Shown in pieces: positions 45,252 through 61,066 of a stretch of 64,000 nt of DNA. The notes under the pieces were generated by a model. That model saw nothing but the letters and a program-made list of their open reading frames with translations. It made no database searches and had not been told where the DNA came from. Numbering within the stretch: position 1 is the stretch's first letter; the number at the start of each line of letters is the position of its first letter. The translations under genes were made by a program, and so were the position numbers. Source of the DNA: Bettongia penicillata ogilbyi (Eukaryota > Chordata > Mammalia > Diprotodontia > Potoroidae). The DNA lies in assembly GCA_023548195.1 (NCBI GenBank), contig JAJHZJ010000694.1:682001-746000 (forward strand), read 5' to 3'.

Positions 45252-47095
<1,844 letters not shown>

Positions 47096-47949
47096 CTATT
47101 GAATAAGATAAACATCACATGTAATACAAAATTAAATGACTATGTAGTTTGATTGAAACACATCAGCTATAAAGCTCAATAAATTACAGTAAATACAAAA
47201 TATTTTCTAGCAATTATACCAGTTAAATGATTCTTTCTCTTTGCTAATTTAATCCAACTGTCTTCTGAATCAACCTGGCCTATTTAAATCTTAACTGTGG
47301 GTTTCTTCTATAAAATTCACGTGCTTAAAAATACAATCAAATTGTGAGTTTAGGTTGAGGATAAGCAAATTACAACAACAAAAAAAACTACAACAAAACC
47401 TAAAAAAATTTTACAAAATTCTTAAGAGTTGCCAGTTAATTCATTTAACAGATACCAATTTAATTTTTACTAGAACAGCCATTTTATCCTCCAGCTAACT
47501 GTTTTCCTAGGGTCTCAGACTTAAGAACTAGAAAGAAATTAAGATCCAAGGAGGTGAGTGGTTTCATTCAAAGTCACACAAATGGAAAATCACAGGGTGA
47601 AATCACTACTTTTTCATTGCATCATACCTGCATCTTCAGGGTAGCATGAATGAGGCTGTGTGATCTTAATCAAGTTTTTACTTACATAACCTCATAAATA
47701 AAAATTCTTTTAGCTAAAGAACTTGCACTTTGCAAATAAATTATTCTCACCTGCACCAAACCGTCAGTGCCACCAATAATTCAAAACATTAATAATCCAA
47801 GATATACAAGTAGATGCAATCTTTTCTTTACAACTGTGTTCAAGCTTTAAAAAATTAAATTTAACATCACTGAAATTCTTGATGTTTTATTACACAGTTA
47901 CATCATAAAAAAGGACTGTGTTAGGTATAATCAATATCAAATTGCTTGT

Positions 47950-48060
47950 CTTCTCAAGAGATGAGGGGCAGAAGGAAGACAATCTGTAACTCAAAACTTT
48001 AAAAAGTGACTCAAAAATGTTTTACATGTAATTGGGAAATATTTTAAAGAATTAATGAGT
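47950..48060 (+). repeat. L1 3' end fragment
   Basis: 'tgtaactcaaaactttaaaa', 'tgttttacatgtaattggg' and A-rich end, as at 1640-1830. Confidence 0.55.
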
Positions 48061-49910
48061 GAACCTACATCTTGCAGAATCCATGGACAGTTCATTATCC
48101 ACTGTACCACACTGCCACTCCTTCTATAACACTGAGGTGACACAGGGATTAACTTTCAGAGAATGGCCATAATCCAGGAGTAAGAAAGGAAGAATAGATA
48201 TGGTTTGGTCAACAGCCAACACGTTATTATTTAACCCTGGAAGCTGAAAAGTATCTGAAACTCTAAAAATATCTGGTCATCTTACTTTTCTGTAATCATA
48301 CTGTCTCAAAAAATATAGGTAAAAGAATTCTTAGAGCAGAGATGCAAAACTTAATGGACATTCCCTGAACAGGAATATGAAAACGAAAAGGACCCATCAT
48401 CTCACAGTGATAAGGAACTTAATGTGTAACCACTGCCAGACCACGACACACAGGAATCTTTCACACAAATGAGGCAGCTCTCTTGGGCTCTGAGGGTCTT
48501 CTGGGAAGATATGAAGGAAGAATGATGCCTGTGAGCCTCTGAGGCACAGAAAACATCAAACCCAGAAGTGGGAACATAGGCTGTGATGGATGCTGCATAT
48601 CTGTTTCTTCTGAGCTGCTACCCAGAACTCTGTTGGCTCTTAGTAATTCTAGAATTCCTCTCAAGTTATTCCCAAGCCTGGAATCATGATGGAAAGAGCT
48701 GGAGAGTAAGAGTTAAGAGGCCAACTATATGGTTCATAATATTAATGGGTTTATACTGGACCCGAATTCCCTGGAAAACATAATTGTTACTGTTATAACA
48801 GGGAAAACAGTACAGCTGAGTCACTGGGGGTGTGGTGGGGGTGAGGGCTGAGCAGGAAGGCAGCAGCTGTGGTCAACCGCCCTGAGAAGGTACATGAGGC
48901 TCTTCCCCATAACGGAGCTGCCTTATCTAGTACACAACAGAAAAAACAGCTCCCACTGCTATTCTTAGGAAACTAAACTAGCTTCAATCTTATTATGAAC
49001 ATAGGTATAATTCAGGTTGAAAAGAGGAATGAGGAAGAAAGAATCATTTCAGCTTTCAGGAGCACAGGTATTTCTCTGAGTTTTTCAATCTGTACCTATT
49101 GGTACAACCACCTTCTCTTGGGAGTAGGTCACACATGGCTGCCCGGCTATGATATTAAACTACTCTTATGCTTTCAGCCATGGAAACCAAAACAGAGATA
49201 ATGACCTTCATTATGAGGTCAAAGGTTGAAAAAAGTCTAATGGAAGCATCAACATTACAGGGAATAACATCATTCCCCTCCTCCACTACAGATACTACAA
49301 GTGGTTGGTGAACAGAGACAAGTGCCCAATGAATGATATAAACAATAGCAGCCCCATTAGTGTTGATTTGTATAACCTGAACCTGTCCATTAGTGGATCC
49401 TGAACCCTGTGGTCCAGGAAAAGCAATATAATTATGGGTCAATGGGAACTCGTCTGGAAAAATATAGGCGTAGGTAGTCAGGAAGTAAAAGCTCTAGTTC
49501 TTACTCTGCAATCTGGACTTGGGGGAAAATCACTTCTGATTTAATATTCTGTATTCAAAAAGTGTCTTCCTCACAATAAGTCTATGAAGCAGGCCGTGAT
49601 CTCTAAGAGCCCATCCCACAGAACAGGTTAAAGGAGTAGCTACTCAACAGGACTGTGATTTCATTAGAATAATGGATAAAAACTTGTACAAATGAGGTTT
49701 CAGACACTTACTGATCCCTGTGATTTCCAGACATAAGGGAAAACTCAACGCACGCTTTGTGGTAGTACAGGAAAAGAGTTATCTTTTTATGGTAGGGGTT
49801 TTGTAGTAGACTGAGGTCTACTGATTTGGGGGTGAAAAGAAGAGAAATGCAAATTCCTTTTGGATACCTCCATTGCCACCAATGACATGACACCACTACA
49901 ACCAGAATAG

Positions 49911-50012
<102 letters not shown>

Positions 50013-51569
50013 CATCACAATAGTTCAGACAATCAGATCCAATGAAACAAACGTAATGTTTGCTAACCAAAGTTTTTTAAAGAAGGATTAAATGAGGAAC
50101 TCAAGAGTTGGTGAGCTTAGTGCCTCTTTCCCAGAAGTCCTGGCAGATGAGACACAAGTGATACAATTGAAGGAATGAAGCATTTAGTTAGTGCTTAGTA
50201 TGTGCAAAGCATGTTGGAGATAAAAATAAAAAAGATAGTCGTTGTTAAGGAGATCAAATTATAATGGGGGGAGACAACACACATGGAAGTTTTCAACAAA
50301 TCAGGTGAAAATTCTCATGATCCTTAGGATGCAGTGATTAAAGTTGATGTTAACCTCTCTTGAATGTCATTTCCACTGATAAAATATCTGTTCTGATGTT
50401 ACAGCATCTAATAGTGCCAACCACTTTCTTTTCTGGGTCCCTTGTAGCACCTGCAAGGTAGGTGCTAGGCTGCATCCATAGGAATTTAATTTAATGATTG
50501 CCATAAGGAAAAGATAATCTTGATAATTTTAGAGGTGCTGGGCAGTAAAGCTCAATATGTCCATGAAATTCAAGGATTACAAACAACATCCTCTAGGAGC
50601 AAACAAGAAAAAGTTCATCATGGTATCAACTTCTGGAAGTGAGGATGACCAAAAAGTAAAGAAAACCTAACAGGTCTTTTCTATTCAGTGAATATCTTCA
50701 TGAGTCATGACTGTCTCCAAGTCCTTGAGAAAATACATTGTCTGAAGTTTAGAAGCGATGTACGATGAATTCTGAAAACCTATTTCAGATCAGTTTGAGA
50801 GGGCAGATTACTGGATCAGGGATTATTTAAGGAACAAGAGCCAAGGCTAAGGGAAATGGTAATAAGCAGGGAAGGAGTGAGTGGGGACAGAGAGAGACAG
50901 AGAGATGTGGTCAGAATTCAGGTTAAGTAACTTAGACATCACAGGGATAGCTTGATGCAAGCATTTAGTAGGTAACTACTACGTACAAGGAAAGCACTGC
51001 ACAAGGTATTGGAGAATACAAAGACAAAGTGAAAAACAGTCCCTGCCCCCCAAAAGTCTGCATTTTACTGGGAAAGTATATATGAGACAGATAAAATGAG
51101 TAGGAAAAAAAACACTAACTACTAGGAGGCCAAGAAAGCTCCTCCTTCCCAATTGCAATTATGCTGAACCTTGAAATATGTGAAGGATGAAAGAGGAATG
51201 GGAGAGTGTAAACAGAACAAGATTTGAACTCAAGGGACCTTTTAGTTGAATACACCTAGAGGCTTTACTATTAAATACCAACACAAGCGTGAGGAACCTG
51301 CCAGATGAAGGGGTTGTACTAAATGCTTTCTAAGTTACCTTCCAGCTCTGATTCTGAGATTCCTTGAGGAAAAGCTGAGAATGCCTACAAGGTATGGGGG
51401 ACCATCTTATGCAAAGCAAGAAGGGAAATGGATGCTGAGTTCAGGGAATAATCCACTTGGGATATAGGTCAGTAATTCACTTTTAAGTAGCAGGATTAGC
51501 TCAATCTTATTTCAGCTGATTGATCTGTGTACTGTCTCAAAACAATTCTCAAAACAATAGTATACTTCG

Positions 51570-52260
51570 GTTAAACTAGTTTATTGTCTCAGTCCTCAAG
51601 GTTCTGCTTTGTGCTGCTTTTCGGTTTTGTCCAAATCTTCATCATCTCAGGTCCTTCTATCCTCCACTATCTCGCAGTCTGTCCAAATAAATGTTCTATG
51701 ATACTATCTATCCATCTCATCCCCTGCCATTCCCCTTTTCCTGTTGCCTTCAATCTTTCCCAACAACAAGGTCTTTTTCAAAGAATCCTGTCTTCTCATT
51801 ATGTGGCCAAAATATTTAAGCTTCAGCTTCAGTACTTGATCTTCCAGCAAATAGTCTGAGTTAATTTCTTAAAGTGATGCCTGATTTGACTCCTTGCTCT
51901 CCAAAGGACTTCCAAAAGTCTTCTTCAGCAACACAAATTCAAACACATTGACTGTGTGGCACTCAGCTTTCCTTAAGAGTCCAACTTTGACAGCCATACA
52001 TTGCCACTGGAAAAACCTTAGCTTTGACTATATACATCTTTGTTGACAAGATCACGCCTCTGTTTTTTAGTATGCTGCCCAGATTTTCCACAGCTTCCCT
52101 TCCAAGGAGCAAGCATCTTTTCATGGCTTCACTCATAGCCTGCCATGATCTTTGAGACCAAGAATATAAAATCTGACACTGCTTCCATTTCTTTTCCCTC
52201 TATTTGCCAGGAAGTGACAGGATCAGTTGCCAAGATGTTAAGCTCAACAATTCAGGAAGG
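51570..52260 (-). mobile_element. BovB/RTE LINE fragment, 3' part of the reverse-transcriptase ORF
   Basis: Minus-strand translation gives KRCLLLGREA (about 52093-52121), LVNKDVYIVKAK-type text after it, and MYGCQSWTL (about 51973-51998), the conserved end of the RTE/BovB reverse-transcriptase ORF (LLLGRKA, MYGCESWT). The frame is broken at several places. Nucleotide order matches the well known cattle BovB segment along nearly 700 bases in this region. Same strand as DHX15. BovB is known from marsupials, ruminants and squamates and moves horizontally. Confidence 0.75.
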
Positions 52261-53128
52261 ATGTTAACTTGCTGGTTTCCTCAACTTCCAAGCAGGCACT
52301 GTTATCTTATTGCTCTTGGATCATTAAGCCTCTCTTTAAAACTACAGAAGCATTTCCACATGGTCCATTTCCCTTCCTTATTGAGCTGTGTGCAATTCTA
52401 GCTGAATCAATTAGCAAACTTTCAGGATGAGTGATGACTGGGGGGTGGGGAGCCATGAAGGGAGGAGAGTATAGGTATATCACAAAAGCAAAGAGTTGTA
52501 ATGTTTTCATTCATGTTAACTGTGTTTAAAGGGTCTTACTTGCAGCCAAAAGTAATATGCAAAAGTGATATGAAGTTTATGAATAAAAAAAAAATCATTT
52601 CAATTAGTCATAAGCAGACTGAATACATTTCCTAGAATGTTGGTTTTTATAGGTGTCTCCAAAAAGGAAATAGAGAACTCTTATTATAATCAGTTTTTAT
52701 GGGAATATATCTATTCACAAGTTGTAAAATTGAGGAATACCAACAAAATATTTCTTTCTTAAAGACAAAGAATTTGAAATTTCTAAATTAAATCAAATTA
52801 ATAATTATCCATAGCACTACACTTCTCAAATCAGCTGGTTTAGTATTCTCCAAAGAATTCAGGAATTCATTCAACAAACTGAATATTCTACTAGTAGTAT
52901 TTCTCATGTGGCTTATCTAATACAACTAAATGCTTGCTCTATTCATCTCTGGCTGTTTCTCTATTGCAACCCCGACACTGAGCAGCTGCTGTTGGATCAA
53001 GATCTCCACACCTCAGTGTTGGAGATAGTAACATGTGAGCTTCCCACTTCCCAGAGTTATTGTGGGGAAAACATTTTGTGAACCTTAAAAATAGTAAAAG
53101 ATGAGTAACAGTGATAATTGTTACATCA

Positions 53129-53344
<216 letters not shown>

Positions 53345-55469
53345 CTACCAAAAAAGTTTAAAGTAAACAAAACCAACATGAATGTAAATATTTTTCATGT
53401 ATTTATCATAATCAAGTTCTATGTAAAGTTTATTTTGTGTATGCCAGCACATTTTTATCTTCATGGATACTACATTCTCAATTTAGCAACTTAAACTAAT
53501 CTAGTGAACACCAACAGGCTTTCACAACAGTCCCAAGAAGCTAGGGCTGCCATAATCTAATGAATACATAAACGGCCTTATTTGCATTCAACACCCCCTT
53601 TTCTTCAAGTCAGATTTCCTAATTAATTCTCAACAAATTGTACTAAAATTGAAATCTTTCACCCAGGAATATTAAACTGTACTCATGACCTTTTCAATTT
53701 TCACAATCCAAAAGAAATTGATGGGCAAGATATTTTAAATAAACCAATTAAGCTTTAATGTCACGTATCACTAATGCAATTATATGGAAGATTTGCTTTA
53801 TTGTACCTAATGAGGATAAACACCTTTACAGTATCAACATGGATAGTCAAGAATGAAGCTAAATAGTGTCTAAAATGTCTAAAAATATAGTTAATTTTTT
53901 TTCTAAAATTTTAACAATGAAAATATAAGCTGAGGTTAAAAACTGAGGTCATTCGAATGATATGTGTACAGATTCAATTACAGCACACTTTACACTATGA
54001 TTTTTTTATGGAAATATAGAAATAAATATTTATCAAATACCAAAGTAGGAGGTAAATAATCAGAAATGTAGTTAAAGTTAATATTGTGATTTGTTAAAAT
54101 GGTAAACATTTCCTGGAACATTTTTATCAAATACTTTAAAAATTATGAAATGCCAATTTAATTTTTGCTAAAACGTTAAATAATCCACAATCTAGTAGTT
54201 AAGAAAGCAAATGAAGTTGACTACCACCTCGCATGCCAATTATCTTCCCTTCGTCAAAATTTTAAGATTATGGGAACTAGACTAGACCAAAAACCCTGAG
54301 GCAGTAACCGAGGTAGTAGGCAACATGACATTAAAAGTATTGAGAGACGTTAAGTTATCTCTGAGTGTGAAAACGGGAATGTAGCAGGGAGGGAGAAATA
54401 GAGATTCAGCCATATTATCCAAAGGTAGTGATTGATAGAATATCAATAATCACTAACTTGTATGCCTTTCTTACATTTAGAGAATTTTTATGACAATGAT
54501 AGACACACATCAAGAAAATCCTTACTGAAAATAGGAGCAAACAGGACAGGGTTTCTGCAAATGACTAATTAAAGGCCACTACCTATTTGTAATTATCAAC
54601 CAACTGAAAGATTCAGGAGATAAAGACCTCACTATGTTTACAAATTACAAAAAGCTATTTAGTTCAATCAAATAATAAATATCCTAAAAATTTTTCCTCC
54701 AAAAATAATTTCTCGTACAAATTATTAAGACTGTGTAAAAGCAGTTGATGAGTAAAATCAGAAATAACGTGAATATAATCAGAGATTACTTGTCAATGGC
54801 TCCTCTGGTTATTAGCAACTCTCAAGACCTAAAAATGGGAGAATTATGCTCGTGAACAGTGTTTGATGGATCATGGTCTTTACAAGATCTAAATCTAAGA
54901 GCTACTTAAAGATAGGAAGGTCCACTACTACACCAGGAGTGGAGCTTTTAATAGGTCTCACCATTTGTTTATACTCTTTGATTCGCTGACATCACTAAAG
55001 AAAATGATCTCATAAAAAAAAAATTAGAGTATCATGCTTAACTTCTGCTACTTAATATTCATGTGACTGTAACCAGGTCACACCTTAGTTTCCTCATCTA
55101 TAAAATGAGTACCTGTCCTAGAAACTGAGCTTCCTTTAAGACCTTCATTTTTCATTCTGCTGCTCTGCTTGGTTTCACCTCCATGAACATTCTTCCCCCA
55201 GAATTAAGTTCACCCACTAAAACATCACTGATTCAGCTATGACTCCCAACACCCCAACAACCTCAGTTGCCTTTCTCCTCTGACTGGAAGGCTGGAATAA
55301 ATTCCCAAAACCTATCTTCATAAAGGGTTCAGAGCCTTGAGTTAATTTCATTTTCCATCACCTGCTCTGATTGGTTTTAACTACAAGAACAACAGAATCT
55401 AAGCAAGCTCACCAAGATGTACCCTGTCCCCCATCCCTACCCAGCTTCATCCAGTCTTCTTATGTATAG

Positions 55470-55585
55470 TCATCCTCCGTTAGACTCTAAGGTCCTTGAG
55501 AGCAGGAACCTTCTTTTATTGTTATCGGTATCCTGGTATACTGTAGGCACCTAATGTTTAATAAATTGAATTGAGATCTCAATCT
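55470..55585 (+). repeat. L2/MIR-type 3' tail
   Basis: 'tagactctaaggtccttgag agcaggaacc', 'gtaggcacctaatgtttaat aaattg', the conserved L2-like tail. Confidence 0.55.
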
Positions 55586-55788
55586 ATGAAACTATGATTA
55601 TTATATTTTGGGAAAGGAATAATATGAAGTATTCAGAGAAACTTATGAAAACATTCGAATTGAGGAAGAATGAATTCAGCAGAACCAAGGGAAAAACCAC
55701 AATAACCTAAACAAAAATAACACTAAAGAACATGGTATTCTATGTTCTTTATAGAATACAGACAAATGCAATAACCAATCTAGACTCC

Positions 55789-55793
<5 letters not shown>

Positions 55794-55865
<72 letters not shown>

Positions 55866-55884
55866 TGTGTGTGTGTGTGTGTGT
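55794..55884. repeat. Compound (GA)n(GT)n microsatellite, second copy
   Basis: (GA) 55794-55863 then (GT) 55863-55884. Same order and strand as the repeat at 49914-50008. Confidence 0.95.
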
Positions 55885-56339
55885 CCCTCCTCATATTAAA
55901 GAGGATACATGATGAATTACGGGTACAGAATGAAGCTTTTATTATTAGTTATCACCAATAACATCCTTTTGTTTTGCTTCCTTGCATGACTTTATTACAG
56001 TGGAGGATGACTGTGTGGATTTTGCTGCAAGTAGTTTTTTGGGTTTTTTTAATAAATGAGAAAATTTTGAGAAATGCCAGCTATCCCCTCAAAAATTTAT
56101 CAATAAATTTTAAGAAAATTCTCCAATGGCACACTAATTATAGTTACAGAATAATTAAATTAGTTCACTTATTTCTGCTAAAATGTTCTACAAAAATGGT
56201 CAATATTCAAGAGTATACTTTTAAAAAAAGGTATCTTCAAAAATCTTGAGTTGATTGCCCCCTACTGGTTTAATAGTACGCAAATATTCCGTAATACCTG
56301 CCACAACTATCAACATGAGAATCAATTTATGACTAAGAT

Positions 56340-56440
56340 AAACTAGAGAAAGAAACGGCAAGCCATGCTAGTATCTGCGCCAAGACAATCCCAAATGGGG
56401 TGATGAAGAGTATCACTGAAAACAAATGAACAACATCATC
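56340..56440 (+). repeat. CORE-SINE 3' tail
   Basis: 'gaaacggcaagccatgctag', 'ccaagacaatcccaaatggggtgatgaagag', matching the tail of 25-275 and 8690-8915. Confidence 0.6.
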
Positions 56441-57689
56441 CTCTCATAAAATAGATGATTTTCTGGCCAAAATGAAAAATGCTATCCGAGATCAGAGAGA
56501 TTATAAGGGTTAACTGTTCAAATATTTCCAAAAACTTTAAAAATGCACTAACACCGTTACACTAATTATAATTATTCTTATCTAAAGCAATTCTCCAAAG
56601 AGCTTTTATTTAGTAACAGAATTACTGTTTCTGGAAATATTTTAAGCTATTCTACAATCAACATGATCTGAGTTGTAAGAAATTTCAGTGAAATCATTTA
56701 TACAAAATAAAATGTTGAAGGTACAAAGAGCTGTTACTAAAAAGAAAAGTTAAAATCTCAGGTTTTCAGAATTAAGATTCTGTCCAGGCAATCTCACCCA
56801 TCTAAAACATAATTGAGAACTAGATATAAAAAGGAATCTTTGCAGCAAGAGTTACCTCCATAATCAGTGACCAAAAACTTACTTATACATTCATGCAGAA
56901 CCTATTAAACATATTTTACATACCATTCCACCATTTTGGATGCATAAACCTCAGCTCACAACAGAGCTTCAAGGCCACAGGTCTCCCACCCTTTAACTAG
57001 AACTGTCTTCCAAAATCATCCAGCTTTTAGAACAGTCCCTGACACACAGTAGTCACTTTAGTCACTTCAATAAATGATGCTAATTTGTGATTCTAAGTCA
57101 GATAATCACACACAGTACAATTTTAAAATCTTAAAGATCACCTATTCCAACCTAACACCCAAAAAAGAAATATCCTCTGTAAAAGCTTTCAAGGTTAAAT
57201 TGTAATTGGTAGGTTCAACTTAAGAAGGAAAGGAAGACGGATGTTTTAGAAAGATTGGAGGGAAGGAGAAAAGTCTAAAAGGGACAAAGCTCCTAACCAA
57301 CAAAAATCACTTGAATTCCTAAGGTCCTGATTCTGGGTAGCTGAAGCTTTACTTTACAGATTTTACTTCAAACCTCTTTGAAAAACCTCACACTTAAAAA
57401 TGAATCATGTCTTACTAAACACTTAATGAAATTAAATAAAGCACAAGTACAATAAAAATAATTAGAAAAAGTCTTACGAGGAGAATTAAGTATCAATAAA
57501 AACAACTTTAGATTGTTTTAGTTTTAATCTATCCTTACTCTCATATGATAGAGAGAAGCCTAGGAAAACCAAGTTACAAGATTAAAAATTATATATAATC
57601 TCAAAGGCATAATTGAAAAGTGACATTAAGAATAAAACAACTGTCAAATAAGAAAAACTTACTTATATCTACTAAATACTCTAAAAATA

Positions 57690-58515
57690 CTCTAAACCAT
57701 CGGTTAGAGAAATGCAAATTAAAATAACTCTGAAGCACTACATCACACATATCAGCTTGGCTATTATGACAAAAAAGGAAATTTATCAATAAATGCTGAA
57801 GATATGGGAAAATTGGGACATTAACACATTGATGGTGTTTGTAAACTTGATTCAACCATTCTAGAGGGCAACCAAACTGTGCATATCCTTTGACTCAACA
57901 ATATCACTACTAGGTCTGTAAGAGATCATAAAAAGGGGGAGAAGGACTCACATGTACAAAATTATTAAGCAGCTCTTTTTGTGGTGGCAAAGAATTGGAA
58001 ATTAAGGGAATGTCCATCAATGAGGAATGGATGAACAAGATGTAGTATATTAATGTAATGGAATAGCATTACTGTGCTATAAGAAATTATGAGGATGGTT
58101 TCAGAAAAACATGGAAATACATGAACTGATGCTGAGTGAAGCAAGCAGAACCAGGAGAACATTGTACACAGCAACTGCAACATTATGTGATGATCAAGTA
58201 TGACAGACTTAGCTCTTCTCAGCAATATAATGATCTAAGATAATTCCAAAAGATTCATTATCTACACCCAGAGAAAGAACTATGGACTCTAAATGCAGAT
58301 CAAAGCGTACTAATTTACACTTTTTTTTGTTTTCATTTTTAGTGATTTTTTTACTTTTCTGTTTCTTCTTTCACGACATATACAAACCTATTATCAGACT
58401 GTTTGCCATCTTAAGGAGGGGAAGAGAGGGAAAAAAAATTCGAACTCAAAATCTTATAAGAAACCAATGTTGAAAACTATCTATACATATAATTGTAAAA
58501 AATAAAATAGCATTT
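57690..58515 (+). repeat. L1 3' tail (sense on plus strand)
   Basis: 'tatcagcttggctattatga', 'gatatgggaaaattgggac', 'gtggtggcaaagaattggaa', 'gaatggatgaacaagatg', 'gaactgatgctgagtgaagc' and end 'tgaaaactatctatacata' with an A-rich tail. Antisense to DHX15. Confidence 0.75.
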
Positions 58516-58640
58516 ACAAAGAAAAGAGAAAAAAATCTGTTTTTTTTTAAAAAGTGGGCTATTAAATCCAACCTGTAAATTTTACATAGAAAGAAACTAA
58601 GAGAATAAATTACTTCCCCATGGTTTATAGACTGAAAGCT

Positions 58641-58690
58641 ATTTGTATATATTTGAACAGCACCTATTTGTATATATTTGAACAGCACCT
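58641..58690. repeat. Perfect 2 x 25 nt tandem duplication
   Basis: The 25-mer starting ATTTGTATATATTTGAACAG occurs twice back to back without change. Confidence 0.95.
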
Positions 58691-58891
58691 AATTTGAAGT
58701 AAAACACTTTCCCACTATAAAACACAAATGAAATACCAAGAGTTTTTGCCTACAAGATTAATATTAAAAAAATTGGACAAACAAGTCATAGTAGGGGAAA
58801 GGTGAACAACGTTAAGCACAGCATATCTGAAGTATGGTTATGTTCTAAGCATTCCATTTTTTTAAAGAAAAGTATATTTGATAACCAAAAA

Positions 58892-59076
58892 CAGCTATTC
58901 TTAACCTTTTTTATAGCAGAGATCCCTTTGGTAGTCTAGGAAAGCCTATGGATCCCTTTTCAGAGTGTTATAAATTGTATATGATTAAATATAGAATATT
59001 ATAAAAGAAATGAAGTATACTGATATGCAGTTATGTTAAAACACCACATTCACAAACCCTACCTTAAGAAGCCCTG
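58892..59076 (+). mobile_element. hAT-like MITE (CAG...TTCTTAACC type)
   Basis: Left end CAGCTATTCTTAACCTTTTT with 'gatccctttggtagtctagg', right end ACCTTAAGAAGCCCTG (inverted partner). 185 bp, no coding capacity. Target duplication not clear. Confidence 0.55.
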
Positions 59077-59160
59077 GAAAAAGATCGTTCCCCCCCCTAA
59101 GGTCTCTTTGAGCTCTAAAACCACTCCAATGCTTTAAATTCTAGATCTAAAAAGCTAGGT

Positions 59161-59365
59161 CAGGGGTTCTTAACTTCTATTTGTCATGAACCTCTTTAGC
59201 TTTATATGGTGAAACCAAAGGACTCTTTTCCAAATGTTCTTAAAAGCATAAAATAAAATAAAGAGGATTATAAAGGAAACTAATTAAACTGAAATATATT
59301 AATCAAAAAGTGAATCTAGAAAACTGTAAGATGAAAAATGCTTTATGGAGACCAGGAAAGTTTAT
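59161..59365 (+). repeat. Second hAT-like MITE copy, right end decayed
   Basis: Starts CAGGGGTTCTTAACTTCTAT with 'gcataaaataaaataaagagg' and 'ctaattaaactgaaatatat', same family as the copy just before; its right end is not clear. Confidence 0.5.
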
Positions 59366-60814
59366 TATGAAAAAAAAAATGAACTAAAGAGAAATATTAT
59401 TTTCAAATATTTCAAAGGCATTAAAACTATTGCATTAAAATTAAAATTACTGCATTAAAACTATTCATTAATACCACTGGGTGCAAATTTCAAGGAGGCA
59501 AATTTTAAAATACTACAACAGATCTAGTCAAATGTTTCATGATATGATGCTATCATGGATTCTTGAAGTCTATGCCAAGTAGGAAAGGCTTTAAGCATGG
59601 GCACAGAATTTGTCATTTGAGGACTAGAATAAGTCTGGACAGGCTCACTCAAAAATTTATGAATAACTTCAGAACAAGGAATATCCAGGATCAAAAATCC
59701 TTGAAGGAAGTTTAGAACAGACCAGCATTGGTCAACTTCTTCAGGAAGTAATCAATTGCTTATCACTGATAACATTCAAATACAAGTTAGATTCCTGGGA
59801 TACTGAAAACATACATTTCCAGGTCTCTTTCAATAAGATTCTAAAATTAAGTCCTAAGTGCACTGGTAATACAAATATCTGATGAATTCTTTTAAACTAA
59901 AAAGGATATATACAGGAAGAATATATATATCTACCAAGGAAGCTATCAAGAGAACAGTTATTGTGAAGTTAGTAAGGGTAGTAGTAAAGAGGTCCAGAAA
60001 TTCAAAAGAATGAAAAAGTTGGAAAAGATCCAGTGACAAAACTCATGAAACATCTTTAATCAATTGTCCAACATTTAAGCAATAATTGCAAGGAAACAGG
60101 TTCAACAAAAGGTATCAATCACTGAGCCTTAGTGGGATGAAACTCATGCATGAAATACAATCATATCTATTCAAAAGAAAAAGGGTACCTAGAGATTAGG
60201 AGGGATGGATAAGAAAATAGTTTTTCAAAAAAGAAAAGAAAAGAAAATAGTTTTTCAGAGCACAGGGCACTGAAAATCGGACATCTCCCTTTAATAAATA
60301 CTCTCCTTTTAAGAGAATAGCTTGTTAACTCAAATTCTAATAAACAGAACATGCAAAGGAGCACCGTGGAGCTGGTTGAATTGTGTGTCCATTACCTATT
60401 ACAGCTGTTTACCTCCAAATGTAAAAGAACAAGACCAAGCAACAGGAACAAGAAGGCAAGAGCAGAAAGTCTACTTGCTCTGAGTCAGAGAGCTTGCATT
60501 CTCCTCCTGTTTTTGGACACTTCCTACCTATTCTATGTGGCCTAAGTTAGGCAAGTCATGTAAGTGCCCCAGGTGTTTCAAGAAAAAATTAGAATCTTTA
60601 AACTACAAGTTCTTTGAGATTCTAGAAAATTCTAGATCTTTTATCTTAGGATCTTAGCATCACATGATGAAAAGATGACACTTATCATGCAAGGAAATTT
60701 CTGTTCAATATCTACTAAGATCAAACACAAAAGAGGTTGTATACCCCATAATGAATGGCAACAGCTGCAAAATGACAAAAATACGTTGACATATATTCTA
60801 ATAATAACTAGCTA

Positions 60815-61066
<252 letters not shown>

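Noticed and set aside
49155..49442. 95-codon minus-strand open frame in intron 6
   Set aside because: No family motif I can name, no exon borders, no partner exon; intronic and antisense-neutral context. Possibly an old retrocopy UTR, but that is not supportable.
51584..51859. Plus-strand open frame in the BovB block
   Set aside because: It is the antisense of the BovB reverse-transcriptase region; not a gene.
55676..55894. Open frame over the second (GA)(GT) repeat
   Set aside because: Same microsatellite artefact.
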